Assembly: GCA_934418125.1 (NCBI GenBank) | Contig: CAKRWT010000008.1 | Coordinates: forward strand, 1 to 64,000 | Length of the DNA stretch: 64,000 nucleotides | Direction: 5' to 3' | Source of the DNA: an uncultured Lachnospiraceae bacterium | GTDB lineage: Bacteria; Bacillota; Clostridia; Lachnospirales; Lachnospiraceae | Shown here: one piece after another, positions 9,118 to 18,787 of the stretch | Layout of the letters: each line of letters starts with the position of its first letter | Position numbering within the stretch: the stretch's first letter is position 1 | Program-made: the position numbers and the translations under genes | Notes under the pieces: generated by a model | The model's input: only the letters and a program-made list of their open reading frames with translations | Databases searched by the model: none | Told to the model about the DNA's origin: nothing

Positions 9118-9136
9118 ATGATGTACCTTACATCAT
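9118..9136. repeat. Perfect inverted repeat between radC and mreB
   Basis: ATGATGTA and TACATCAT are separated by three bases, giving a perfect 8-bp palindromic arm pair that overlaps the radC stop codon. No T-run follows on the minus strand, so it does not look like a classical terminator. It sits 28 bases before the mreB TTG start and could be an operator or an mRNA hairpin. Confidence 0.6.
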
Positions 9137-9832
9137 TAAATGACTCTCTTGAAAACTAAAATAGCTGTTATCCCCAATAATAATATGATCAAACAGCGGA
9201 ATATCAACCATCTGTCCTACTTCCCTTACCCGCTCCGTAATCCGCAAATCATTCTCACTTGGGGTAGGATTTCCACCCGGATGATTATGCAGAAGCATAA
9301 TATTGGCGGCCTTGCCCTGAAAAGCATTGATAAAAACCTCTCTAGGGGATAATAAAGATGCATTGACTGTTCCTTTGGATAATATTCTTTCCTCTATCAG
9401 GTGCAATCCAGAGTCAAGCAGCAGCAGGAAAATATATTCCACATTCTCATGCCGCAGTCGCTCCATATAGTAATCTGCTACAGAATATGGGTCGTGAAAA
9501 GATAATGCACCTTTTGCTTTTGCCTGCGACATTCTGGTACAAAGCTCTGCCAGAGCTTTCAGCTGAATCGCCTTCACCTGCCCAATTCCCGGTATCTTTC
9601 TCAAATCATCTACCGGGATATGGTACAACCCCAGCAGACCATTCCCATATCTGGCGGTCTGTGCAAGGACATTCTCTCCAAGACGGCACACATCCGTCTT
9701 CGCTGTACCGGTACGCAGAATAATGGACAAAAGTTCTGAATCTGTCAATGCTTTACTGCCATAGGTAGTAAATTTTTCATATGGAAGATTCTGCATCCTA
9801 TATTCATTGTTCTCATACTTGTCTTTTTTCAT
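9128..9832 (-). CDS. radC: RadC family JAMM/MPN-domain protein
   Basis: 234 aa. A helix-hairpin-helix-like region (LRKIPGIGQVKAIQLKAL, residues about 85-100) precedes a C-terminal JAMM domain with metal motif LLHNHPGG followed by SENDLR. RadC proteins carry a predicted metalloprotease-like domain and lack a settled role in repair. In Bacillus, radC likewise lies just upstream of mreB. Start ATG 9832 has AGAGG upstream. All expected JAMM ligands are visible. Confidence 0.92.
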   Translation of the reverse strand: MKKDKYENNEYRMQNLPYEKFTTYGSKALTDSELLSIILRTGTAKTDVCRLGENVLAQTARYGNGLLGLYHIPVDDLRKIPGIGQVKAIQLKALAELCTRMSQAKAKGALSFHDPYSVADYYMERLRHENVEYIFLLLLDSGLHLIEERILSKGTVNASLLSPREVFINAFQGKAANIMLLHNHPGGNPTPSENDLRITERVREVGQMVDIPLFDHIIIGDNSYFSFQESHLMM

Positions 9833-9884
9833 TCAACCTCTTTCCCGACAGCAGCTCTCTCCAACGCCTATGGGACAGGTCATA

Positions 9885-10121
9885 CTAGATAAAACGATAG
9901 ACCACTATCGCTACCACAATTCCGAGAATACTGGCAATGGTAATTTTAATGGACAGACCAAACGTAATTGCCAGAATACCTAAATCCAAAACCAACGGCT
10001 GTGATAATCCAAAAGACTGTCCATAATTAAGCCATGTACTCGGAAAAAGGCTTCCAATAAATCCACCAATCACTATGCCTGCTAAAATAAGCAAAAAACA
10101 TGCCCAGTTATTTTTACGCAT
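9885..10121 (-). CDS. DUF4321 small membrane protein
   Basis: 78 aa with two or three hydrophobic segments: FLLILAGIVIGGFIGSLF near the start, then LDLGILAITFGLSIKITI and a C-terminal helix. It resembles DUF4321 proteins, which occur upstream of radC or mre genes in clostridia and have no known function. A start at 10160 is possible, but ATG 10121 begins with MRKNN and has GGAG upstream. It is likely cotranscribed with radC, 52 bases downstream. Confidence 0.75.
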   Translation of the reverse strand: MRKNNWACFLLILAGIVIGGFIGSLFPSTWLNYGQSFGLSQPLVLDLGILAITFGLSIKITIASILGIVVAIVVYRFI

Positions 10122-10201
10122 AAAATAACCATTCTCCTTTCCCAACGATAATTTTAACACAACACTTAGGGGCTGTATACCAGATTTGTCAAAAATATTG
10201 T

Positions 10202-11500
10202 TTAATTTTTACGAAAATCCGCAGATACAATGCCCTTATCCATTAGATTCTGTAAGGTCTTAAGTATGCCAAGTTTTGCATGCTGGAAGGTTAATCCTCC
10301 CTGGAAATAAACCGCATAAGGAGGGGCTATCGGACCATCTGCACTCAGTTCAATCGAGGAACCGGACACAAACGCTCCTGCCGCCATAATAACCTGGGAA
10401 TCATAGCCCGGCATATCCCACGGCTCCGGAGTTACGAAACTGTCTACGGAAGCTGCAGCCTGGATTCCCTGGCAGAAAGCAATGACGCCTTCCGGTGTTC
10501 CAAAGGTAACTGCCTGTATAATATCGTGCCGACTCTCCGTTCCATCCGGCACGACTGCAAAACCAATTTTTTCATAAATATTAGCTGCAAAAACAGCTCC
10601 CTTCAAGGCACTGGCTGTTACCGTTGGTGCCAGAAACAGTCCTTGATAAAAGGAAGGCAGCACACCAAGAGAAGCACCTACTTCTTTCCCCAGTCCAGGA
10701 GAGGTAAGGCGATAAGCGGCATTCTCCACACATTCTTTCTTACCGGCAATATAACCGCCAATAGGTGCCAGTCCGCCACCCGGATTCTTAATCAAAGAAC
10801 CAACTATCATATCCGCTCCTACATCGGCAGGCTCTATTGTCTCTACAAACTCGCCATAACAGTTATCTACCATACAGATAATATCCGGCTTTATTTCCTT
10901 TATAAAAACAATCAGCTCTCCGATTCTCTGGACAGACAAAGTAGGTCTTGTCTGGTATCCTTTGGAACGCTGGATAGTTACCAGTTTTGTTTTCTTTCCA
11001 ATCGCCTTTCTAATGTTCTCATAATCAAAGCTTCCGTCCGGCTGTAAATCGACCTGTCTGTAAGAAATTCCATATTCTTTCAAAGAACCCTTGGATGGTC
11101 GGATACCAATAACCTCTTCCAGGGTATCATAAGGTTTCCCAACCGGAGATAACATTTCATCCCCTGGACGCAGATTACTCATCAGTGCCAGAGCCAGTGC
11201 ATGGGTGCCACAGGTAATCTGCGGCCGCACCAGGGCATCTTCGGTATGAAAAATATGGGCGTAGACCCGTTCCAGAGTATCTCTGCCCAAATCATTATAT
11301 CCATATCCTGTTGTTCCCAACAGGCAGGCTTCACTGACGTTACATTCCTGCATGGCGCGAATCACTTTTAACTGATTGTATTCTGCCACCTCATCAATTT
11401 CCCGGAAACGACCTGCTAAAGCCTCTAAAATTTCTTCTCCAAAGGAAAAGACTTTCTCAGAGATTCCGAACTGTTCATATTGTTTTTCTAATCCTATCAT
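10202..11500 (-). CDS. PLP-dependent methionine gamma-lyase-like protein (YnbB / aluminium resistance family)
   Basis: 432 aa, fold type I PLP enzyme. The PLP-binding lysine is in GSLIKNPGGG near residue 240, the aspartate in CMVDNCYGEF near 215, and TTGYGYND and CGTHALALAL lie in the N-terminal part. It matches the family annotated as YnbB or aluminium resistance protein, often found near miaA/hfq in Firmicutes. Substrate is not established; a C-S lyase activity is inferred from the Cys/Met metabolism fold. It follows miaA by about 125 bases with AAGGA before the ATG. Confidence 0.85.
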   Translation of the reverse strand: MIGLEKQYEQFGISEKVFSFGEEILEALAGRFREIDEVAEYNQLKVIRAMQECNVSEACLLGTTGYGYNDLGRDTLERVYAHIFHTEDALVRPQITCGTHALALALMSNLRPGDEMLSPVGKPYDTLEEVIGIRPSKGSLKEYGISYRQVDLQPDGSFDYENIRKAIGKKTKLVTIQRSKGYQTRPTLSVQRIGELIVFIKEIKPDIICMVDNCYGEFVETIEPADVGADMIVGSLIKNPGGGLAPIGGYIAGKKECVENAAYRLTSPGLGKEVGASLGVLPSFYQGLFLAPTVTASALKGAVFAANIYEKIGFAVVPDGTESRHDIIQAVTFGTPEGVIAFCQGIQAAASVDSFVTPEPWDMPGYDSQVIMAAGAFVSGSSIELSADGPIAPPYAVYFQGGLTFQHAKLGILKTLQNLMDKGIVSADFRKN

Positions 11501-11625
11501 GTTTTGTATCCTTTTCTATTTCGTTCTATCTTTTTCTTCTTATTTTGTCTTCTGATATCTGAATCGCTTCTCGCTCTGAAACATCCAAGTTCAGCCAATG
11601 TATTCCGGCAAATCTGCTTTACGGA

Positions 11626-12579
11626 TTATATAACATTTCTTTGTCTCAAAATATCTTTCATATACTGCAAAATTCGTTGACTGTCATAGTCAAATTCTGG
11701 TTTATTAATCCAGTCAACGTGCTTTTCTCTTCGAAACCAGGTAATCTGCCTTTTGGCAAAATGTCTGGTATCCTTTTTAATCAGGTATACTGCTTCTTCC
11801 AGAGTACTGTTACCTGTCAGATAGTCCAGAATTTCCTTATACCCAAGCCCCTGCATGGATACCATTGTTCTGGTACATCCCTCTTTCGCCAGACGTTCCA
11901 CCTCTGCCACCAACCCCTGTTCCAACATACTGTCCACCCGCTTGTCAATCCGCTGATAGAGTATTTCTCTCTCATCGTTTAACACAAAATAGGCAAACGC
12001 ATAAGGGGATTCTTTTTCATGCTGCTGTTCATTATGCTCCGAGATAGGCTGTCCGGTTTTCTCATAAAATTCCAATGCCCGTATGACCCTTTTTATATTA
12101 TTTTCATGGATAATTTCACAGGATTTCGGGTCCACCGCACGCAGTTTCTCAAACAATGCCCGGTTTCCATGCTCCTTTGCATAGTCTTCCATAGACAGCC
12201 GGAAGCTGTTGTCTTCCGCATTCTCCGTAAAATCGATATCATAAAGAACTGCCTGGATATAGAAGCCCGTTCCACCTACCAGAATGGGGATCTTTCCCCG
12301 GCTGTAAATATCCCTCATAGCTTCCTTTGCCATCTGTTGAAAAAGCACCACATTAAATTCTTCCGTAGGATTTAATACATCAATCAGATGATGTGGCACC
12401 TGCTCCATTTCTTCCGGTATAATCTTTGCTGAACCAATATCCATCCCGCGATACACCTGCATGGAATCTGCCGAAATAATTTCTCCGTTTATTTCCTTTG
12501 CCAATGCAATGGACAAAGCGGTCTTTCCCACCGCAGTCGGACCGGTCAGAATCACTAAAGGTTTCTTACTTTCACTCAT
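11626..12579 (-). CDS. miaA: tRNA dimethylallyltransferase
   Basis: 317 aa. The P-loop GPTAVGKTALS is at residue 12, DSMQVYRGMDIGSAK near 38, and VGGTGFYIQAVL near 100. MiaA adds a dimethylallyl group to N6 of A37 in tRNAs reading UNN codons. The product is the substrate of MiaB, encoded upstream in the same run. The start ATG directly follows the mutL stop codon, which implies translational coupling. No unusual features. Confidence 0.95.
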   Translation of the reverse strand: MSESKKPLVILTGPTAVGKTALSIALAKEINGEIISADSMQVYRGMDIGSAKIIPEEMEQVPHHLIDVLNPTEEFNVVLFQQMAKEAMRDIYSRGKIPILVGGTGFYIQAVLYDIDFTENAEDNSFRLSMEDYAKEHGNRALFEKLRAVDPKSCEIIHENNIKRVIRALEFYEKTGQPISEHNEQQHEKESPYAFAYFVLNDEREILYQRIDKRVDSMLEQGLVAEVERLAKEGCTRTMVSMQGLGYKEILDYLTGNSTLEEAVYLIKKDTRHFAKRQITWFRREKHVDWINKPEFDYDSQRILQYMKDILRQRNVI

Positions 12580-14493
12580 TTAGGTTACTATCCTCTTAAA
12601 TTTCTTCTCTATCTCATATTTGCTCATGGAGATAATCGTCGGTCTTCCATGAGGACAATTATAGGGGTTATCCAGAGTCAGCAATTCATCTATCAGCCTC
12701 TGAGCTTCCTCCAGACTTAACCGCATATTTCCCTTTACAGCAGCCTTGCATGCCATCGTGGCAATCCGGATACGGATTCCCTCCGGCGTTCCGGTCACGG
12801 ACTCCGCGCCCAGTTCATCTAATATTTCATAGAAAAATTCACTTTCTTCATAGCCATACAAATCTAACGGCACTCCACGGATAGCGTAATCATTTCCGCC
12901 GAATTCTTCTATCACAAAGCCCAGGGCTTCAAAATCCTCCCGATGCTGTTCATAACATTCCTTTTCTTTTCCATTTAACGTTACTATCATCGGCGGATTC
13001 ATTGTCTGGGATACGATGCTGTGTTCCCGGAACCGTTTCATAAACCGCTCGAATTTTACCTTCTCATGGGCTGCATGCTGGTCTATGATAAGAAGCTTGT
13101 CCTGATAGGAAATCAGCCAGTAGGTTTCAAAAAGCTGTCCCAGTATTTCATAATGTTCCCGCGCCTTGGCTGACAATAATCTATCATCAAACAGCTCCAG
13201 CTGCTCCGGTTTTGCCGCCATCTCCGGTTGTGCCACTGTCTCCGTCTGTACCATTTCTGTTTCCCGGTCAAATATCTGGCTGCCAGCTAATGTCGTTGTC
13301 GCATAAGCTGCCTTCGGCTGGGCAGCTACCATCTCCTGCGGTCTGCTCTTTTCGTAAATCTGTTGGATGGCTGCCGATGCCGCCGTCCGTTCTGGCATGG
13401 CTGTGGCAGCGGCAATCCTTCTGCTTTCAAAGGGTTCCGGTACCGCTGCTTTTACTGCCTGTTTTTCCTTCGGTTCCTCGGTCAGTGACACCATCGGAAT
13501 CATTTCCTGTTCACGCAACACCCTGTGAATGGTTTCTTTTACCGTTTCATAGAATACCGGTCCGTCAGCAATCCGTACCTCCATCTTCGTAGGATGTACA
13601 TTCACATCAATGCGTTCTGTATCTATCTGAAAATGTAACACGCAAAATGGGAACTTATGCTGCATCAGATATTCCCGATACCCCTCTTCAATGGCTTTGC
13701 TGATAAGCGAACTCTTAATGTATCTGCCATTGATATAAAACATCTCATAATTCCGGTTTGCACGATTAATAACCGGTTTTCCTAAAAAGCCGGTTATGGT
13801 CATTCCCGGCTGGCTCCATTCCAACGGAAACAGTTCTCCTGCGATTTCCTTTCCATATATCCGGTAGATGATTTCCTGTAAGTTATGGTTGCCGGTAGTA
13901 TAAAACCGGTTCTGTCCGTTTACCACAAATTTAAAGGAGATGCCCGGATTAGACATAGCTAAATGTTCCATCAAATCAGACACATAAGAGCCCTCTGTCT
14001 GGGGCTGTTTTAAGAATTTCTTACGGGGTGGTGTGTTATAAAACAGATTCCGCACCATAATGGTTGTCCCATCCGGCGCACCGATGTCTTCCCTCTCCTT
14101 TTCGATGCCACCCTCAATTACATATCTTAATCCGGTTAAATCAGTCTGTACTTTTGTTATCAGTTCTACCATCGACACCGCCGCGATACTGGCAAGTGCT
14201 TCTCCTCTGAATCCAAGACTGACTAGCTCAGTCAAATCTTCTGCTGAAGTAATTTTACTGGTAGCATGCCGCAAAAATGCATTCGGTACCTGGGACTTTT
14301 CGATACCACTTCCATTATCCGTTACCCTGATAAAGGCAATGCCACCCTCCTTTATCTCCACAGTAACAGCGGTCGCTCCGGAATCAATGGCATTTTCCAC
14401 TAATTCCTTTACCACACTGGCAGGTCGTTCTACTACTTCCCCTGCGGCTATCTTATCGATTGTCTGATGGTCCAGTACATTGATTTTTGCCAT
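12580..14493 (-). CDS. mutL: DNA mismatch repair endonuclease MutL
   Basis: 637 aa. The GHKL ATPase domain (ELVENAIDSGAT, DNGSGI, GFRGEAL) covers about residues 1-330. A variable Ala/Gln/Glu-rich linker follows, and the C-terminal domain carries the endonuclease motif DQHAAHE with a downstream FE and the zinc-associated CPHGRP. This is the nicking type of MutL, found in bacteria lacking MutH, so it should incise the error-containing strand after MutS recognition. It lies between mutS and miaA with almost no spacing. Confidence 0.96.
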   Translation of the reverse strand: MAKINVLDHQTIDKIAAGEVVERPASVVKELVENAIDSGATAVTVEIKEGGIAFIRVTDNGSGIEKSQVPNAFLRHATSKITSAEDLTELVSLGFRGEALASIAAVSMVELITKVQTDLTGLRYVIEGGIEKEREDIGAPDGTTIMVRNLFYNTPPRKKFLKQPQTEGSYVSDLMEHLAMSNPGISFKFVVNGQNRFYTTGNHNLQEIIYRIYGKEIAGELFPLEWSQPGMTITGFLGKPVINRANRNYEMFYINGRYIKSSLISKAIEEGYREYLMQHKFPFCVLHFQIDTERIDVNVHPTKMEVRIADGPVFYETVKETIHRVLREQEMIPMVSLTEEPKEKQAVKAAVPEPFESRRIAAATAMPERTAASAAIQQIYEKSRPQEMVAAQPKAAYATTTLAGSQIFDRETEMVQTETVAQPEMAAKPEQLELFDDRLLSAKAREHYEILGQLFETYWLISYQDKLLIIDQHAAHEKVKFERFMKRFREHSIVSQTMNPPMIVTLNGKEKECYEQHREDFEALGFVIEEFGGNDYAIRGVPLDLYGYEESEFFYEILDELGAESVTGTPEGIRIRIATMACKAAVKGNMRLSLEEAQRLIDELLTLDNPYNCPHGRPTIISMSKYEIEKKFKRIVT

Positions 14494-14512
14494 GTTTTAC
14501 CTTTCTTTTCCG

Positions 14513-17161
14513 TTACTTCCAACGATTCTTCAGTTTATTCTGCAACCGGTACAGCGTATTTAACGCATCCACCGGAGTCAGATTGCTCACATCTATCTCC
14601 TGCAGTTCCTGTAATACATCTTCATCCTTTACCGTATCAAATAAGGATATCTGCTCCAAATCCACCTCATCATATCTGACCGGTTTATGTTTCTCATTCT
14701 TAACGTTAATTTCGATGCTTTGTACCTTTTCGGTAATATCATTATCGCTGAGCTGGTTTACAATTTCCTTGGCTCTGTCGATGACCATATCCGGTACACC
14801 TGCCAGTCTGGCTACCTGGATACCATAACTCTTGTCCGCGCCACCCTTTACAATCTTACGAAGGAATACAATATCATCGCCTTTTTCCTTTACAGCAATG
14901 CAATAGTTATTCACATTATCCATTTTGCCTTCCAGTTCTGTCAGTTCATGGTAATGGGTGGCAAATAAGGTTTTGGCTCCCAAAAGCTTCCGGTTGCTGA
15001 TATGTTCTATCACTGCCCAGGCAATGCTCAACCCATCAAAAGTAGATGTCCCACGACCTATCTCATCCAGTACCAGCAGGCTGTTTGCCGTAGCATTTCT
15101 AAGAATGTTCGCTACCTCGTTCATTTCCACCATAAAGGTCGACTGTCCGCTTGCCAGGTCATCGGAAGCCCCCACGCGGGTAAAGATACGATCTACGATA
15201 CCGATATTTGCCTTTTTCGCCGGTACAAAGGAACCAATCTGTGCCATCAGTACGATTAACGCCGCCTGCCGCATATAGGTGGATTTTCCTGCCATATTCG
15301 GTCCTGTGATTACTGCAATACAATGCTTCTGATTATCCAGATAGGTGTCATTGGCAATAAACATATCGTTCTGAATCACCTGTTCTACTACCGGATGCCG
15401 TCCATCCTTGATGTCAATGACGCCCTTTTCATTTAAGGCAGGTCTGACATACTGGTTTCGTTCTGCCACATAGGAAAGGGACGCAAATACATCCAGTCTC
15501 GCCACGGCATGTGCTGTCTTCTGGATTCGCTCAATCTCGGCGGCGATAGCATCCCGGATTTCACAAAACAAATCATATTCCAGGGTATAAAGTTTATCCT
15601 CTGCATTGAGAATAGAATCTTCCAGTTCCTTTAACCGTGGTGTGGTATATCGTTCCGCATTGGCTAACGTCTGTTTCCGGATATAATCCTCCGGCACCAA
15701 ATTTTTATAGGAATTGGTTACCTCAAAATAGTAACCAAACACTTTATTGTACTTGATTCGCAGATTCTTGATACCGGTTCGTTCCCTGTCTTCTTCTTCT
15801 AAAGAGGCCAACCAGTTTTTCCCCTCTGTCTTCGCACTGCGGAGGGAATCAATGGTACTGTTGAACCCTTCCTTGATAATGCCCCCTTCTTTAATCGCCA
15901 ATGGCGGTTCTTCCACAATGGCATCATCTATCAGATGAAAAATATCATCCAGTGTATCCATTCGTGCACGGATATCTGCTAAAAGTGTAGTATCCAAATC
16001 TTCCAGTACCGCCCTGATGGACGGCAGCATCGATAAGGAATTGCGGAACGCAATCAAATCCCTTGGGTTGGCTGTTTTATAGCTGACCTTTCCCAACAGA
16101 CGTTCCAAATCATAGATTGTATTCAGATATTCCCGCAATTCATCCCGGTCTACGCTCTTCTGGCAGAGCATTTCTACCGCGTCTAACCGCTGCTCTATCT
16201 TTTCTTTGTCAATCAAAGGCTGTTCGATATATTTCCGGAGAAGTCTTCCTCCCATAGCAGTTTTAGTCCGGTCAAGCACTCCTAACAGAGAGCCTTTTTT
16301 TTGTTTTTCCCTAAGGGTTTCTATCAGTTCCAGATTTCTTCTCGTGGAACTGTCCAATAACATATATTTACTGGTCAGATACGGATACAGATGGGTAAAA
16401 TGTGCCAGAGAAGTCTTCTGTGTCTCGTACAAATACTGTAACAGGGCTCCTGCTGCAATCAGTCCCACCTGGAAATCCTCAATACCAATACCACTTAAGG
16501 TATTCACATGGAAATGCTTCATCAGGCACTTTCGACAGGTATCTTCATCGAAATAATGGGCATTCAGGGAATACACTGTAATTCCCAACCGGTTCTTCAT
16601 GTCTTCAATATCGTAACCGCTGACAAAAAATGGTTCGTTGCTAATAATTTCGGAGGGTGCATATTTATTAATCTCATCCTGCAATTTCCGAATATTCTCC
16701 ACCTCAGTCAGATAATAGTCCCCGGTAGTAACGTCCGCTACAGAAATGCCGATTCTGCCTGGAAAATAAGCAATACAGAATAGATAATTATTCTTTGCAT
16801 CCTCCAGTGCCTGAATATTCAGATTTGTTCCTGGTGTAACAATGCGGATAACCTCCCGCTTCACGATTCCCTTCGCAAGTTTGGGATCTTCTACCTGTTC
16901 ACAGATGGCTACCTTGTAACCCTTGGATACCAGTTTATTCAGGTAAACATCCACGGCATGATAAGGAATCCCGCACATAGGTGCCCGTTCCTCCAATCCA
17001 CAGCTTTTCCCGGTCAGGGTAATCTCCAGTTCCTTCGATGCTGTCAGCGCATCCTCGAAAAACATTTCATAAAAATCTCCTAACCGATAGAACAGAATAC
17101 AGTCCTTGTATTCTTTCTTGGTTTCCATGTATTGCTGCATCATTGGTGTCAGTTCTGCCAT
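14513..17161 (-). CDS. mutS: DNA mismatch recognition protein MutS
   Basis: 882 aa, full length. The mismatch-binding motif FYE occurs in RLGDFYEMFFEDA near residue 27, Walker A is TGPNMAGKSTYM near 622, and DEIGRGTSTFDG and the ATHYHELT motif follow. MutS binds mispairs and loops and recruits MutL in an ATP-dependent way. It is followed after about 20 bases by mutL and preceded by miaB. No truncation or frameshift is seen. Confidence 0.96.
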   Translation of the reverse strand: MAELTPMMQQYMETKKEYKDCILFYRLGDFYEMFFEDALTASKELEITLTGKSCGLEERAPMCGIPYHAVDVYLNKLVSKGYKVAICEQVEDPKLAKGIVKREVIRIVTPGTNLNIQALEDAKNNYLFCIAYFPGRIGISVADVTTGDYYLTEVENIRKLQDEINKYAPSEIISNEPFFVSGYDIEDMKNRLGITVYSLNAHYFDEDTCRKCLMKHFHVNTLSGIGIEDFQVGLIAAGALLQYLYETQKTSLAHFTHLYPYLTSKYMLLDSSTRRNLELIETLREKQKKGSLLGVLDRTKTAMGGRLLRKYIEQPLIDKEKIEQRLDAVEMLCQKSVDRDELREYLNTIYDLERLLGKVSYKTANPRDLIAFRNSLSMLPSIRAVLEDLDTTLLADIRARMDTLDDIFHLIDDAIVEEPPLAIKEGGIIKEGFNSTIDSLRSAKTEGKNWLASLEEEDRERTGIKNLRIKYNKVFGYYFEVTNSYKNLVPEDYIRKQTLANAERYTTPRLKELEDSILNAEDKLYTLEYDLFCEIRDAIAAEIERIQKTAHAVARLDVFASLSYVAERNQYVRPALNEKGVIDIKDGRHPVVEQVIQNDMFIANDTYLDNQKHCIAVITGPNMAGKSTYMRQAALIVLMAQIGSFVPAKKANIGIVDRIFTRVGASDDLASGQSTFMVEMNEVANILRNATANSLLVLDEIGRGTSTFDGLSIAWAVIEHISNRKLLGAKTLFATHYHELTELEGKMDNVNNYCIAVKEKGDDIVFLRKIVKGGADKSYGIQVARLAGVPDMVIDRAKEIVNQLSDNDITEKVQSIEINVKNEKHKPVRYDEVDLEQISLFDTVKDEDVLQELQEIDVSNLTPVDALNTLYRLQNKLKNRWK

Positions 17162-17233
17162 TTATATAACCATCTTTCTTTAAATTCATCCCTTTGTATT
17201 CTCTTCACAAGGTATATTTTCTCTATGATTCTC

Positions 17234-18664
17234 CTATGCCTCTACCATGTGCCCGGTATAATAAAATCCATGACACTCATCTAAGGAAACCATAACCAGT
17301 TTTCCAATCAGTTCCTCCGTTGCCGGAAAATGCACTAACATATTATTGGAAAGTCTTCCCGTCATCAGGCTGCTGTCATGTTCATTGACTTCTTCTACCA
17401 ATGCCTCCATGACTTCTCCCTGGAACCGTGCCGCCCGTTCCCTGGCGGTTTCCTGTACTACCTGAAGCAGTTTGTCAAAACCTTCCTTGATGACTGCTTC
17501 CGGTACCTGATTTTCCATAGCTGCCGCCGGGGTTCCGGTTCTCTTGGAATAGATAAAAGTAAAGGCATTATCATATTGTACCTGTTTTACCACTTCGATG
17601 GTCTCCTCCACATCTTCCAGGGTTTCTCCCGGAAATCCTACAATTAAATCTGTTGTCAGTGAAATATCAGGAATAGCCGCCTTAATTTTATCTACCAGTG
17701 CAAGATACTGCTCCTTGGTATACCGTCTGTTCATCGCCTGTAAAATCCGGTTGGAACCTGCCTGTACCGGTAAATGTAGATGTCTGCATATCTTTTTGGA
17801 ATTCTTCATCACTTCAATTAACTCATCTGACAAATCCTTTGGATGGGAGGTCATAAAGCGGATACGCTTTAATCCTTCTATCTTCTCTACTTCCTGTAAC
17901 AGTTGTGCAAAAGTAACCGGCTCCTCCAGTGTCTTTCCGTAAGAATTTACATTTTGTCCCAACAACATGATTTCTACCACGCCGTCTGCTACCAAATGTT
18001 CAATCTCGCGGATAATCTCTTTCGGGTCTCTGCTTCGCTCTCGTCCACGTACATAAGGTACAATACAGTAACTGCAGAAGTTATTGCAGCCAAACATAAT
18101 ATTGATGCCGGACTTGTAAAAGTATTTTCTGTTTACCGGCAGTTCTTCCACAATCTGGTCTGTTTTCTCCCAGATATCAATTATCATCTCATTATTCTCG
18201 AACATGGTAACCAGAAGCTGGGCAAATTTAAAAATATTATGGGTTCCAAAAATCAAATCCACAAACCGGTAACTTTTCTTAATTTTATCGATAACCGTCT
18301 GCTCCTGCATCATACAACCGCAAAGTGCAATTCTAAGATGGGGCTTTTTCTTCTTCATGCTGTTTAAGAAACCCAGTCTTCCGTATACTCTCTGGTTAGC
18401 ATTGTCCCTGACCGTACAGGTATTATAAATCACAAAATCAGCCTCTTCCTCTGACTCTGTGATAGTGTAGCCGATTTCTTTTAAAATACCGGACAGCTTC
18501 TCCGAATCCCTGGCATTCATCTGACAGCCAAAGGTGGTAACACAGCACAGTGGCTGATGTCCGATTTTCTCTGCCAGTTTTTCTACATAACCGGCTGCCT
18601 TCTTCATATACTCCTTCTGAACGGCAACTTCCGTTTCGTCCGTTACTGCATTATATTTTACCAT
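17234..18664 (-). CDS. miaB: tRNA-2-methylthio-N6-dimethylallyladenosine synthase MiaB
   Basis: 476 aa methylthiotransferase. The N-terminal UPF0004 domain binds one iron-sulphur cluster (TFGCQMNARDSE, YNTCTVRDNA, LCGCMMQ). The radical SAM motif is CNNFCSYC near residue 195, and a TRAM domain forms the C-terminus. It methylthiolates i6A37 made by MiaA. ATG 18664 with GGAGG six bases upstream is preferred over an earlier in-frame start at 18688. It heads the miaB-mutS-mutL-miaA run. Confidence 0.94.
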   Translation of the reverse strand: MVKYNAVTDETEVAVQKEYMKKAAGYVEKLAEKIGHQPLCCVTTFGCQMNARDSEKLSGILKEIGYTITESEEEADFVIYNTCTVRDNANQRVYGRLGFLNSMKKKKPHLRIALCGCMMQEQTVIDKIKKSYRFVDLIFGTHNIFKFAQLLVTMFENNEMIIDIWEKTDQIVEELPVNRKYFYKSGINIMFGCNNFCSYCIVPYVRGRERSRDPKEIIREIEHLVADGVVEIMLLGQNVNSYGKTLEEPVTFAQLLQEVEKIEGLKRIRFMTSHPKDLSDELIEVMKNSKKICRHLHLPVQAGSNRILQAMNRRYTKEQYLALVDKIKAAIPDISLTTDLIVGFPGETLEDVEETIEVVKQVQYDNAFTFIYSKRTGTPAAAMENQVPEAVIKEGFDKLLQVVQETARERAARFQGEVMEALVEEVNEHDSSLMTGRLSNNMLVHFPATEELIGKLVMVSLDECHGFYYTGHMVEA

Positions 18665-18739
18665 ATTTTCCTCCGTATCCTGACGCAATCTTATTCTATA
18701 TTTGATTCTTTTTATCGAACAGAGTCTTATCTATACAAA

Positions 18740-18774
18740 CATAAAGTGTGAAAGAAACTCTCTCACACTTTATG
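18740..18774 (-). terminator. Hairpin downstream of degV
   Basis: A perfect 12-bp stem (CATAAAGTGTGA with TCACACTTTATG) and an 11-base loop lie 14 bases after the DegV stop. Only a short TTTG tract follows on the minus strand, so termination may be partial. Confidence 0.6.
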
Positions 18775-18787
18775 ATACCTTACCAAA

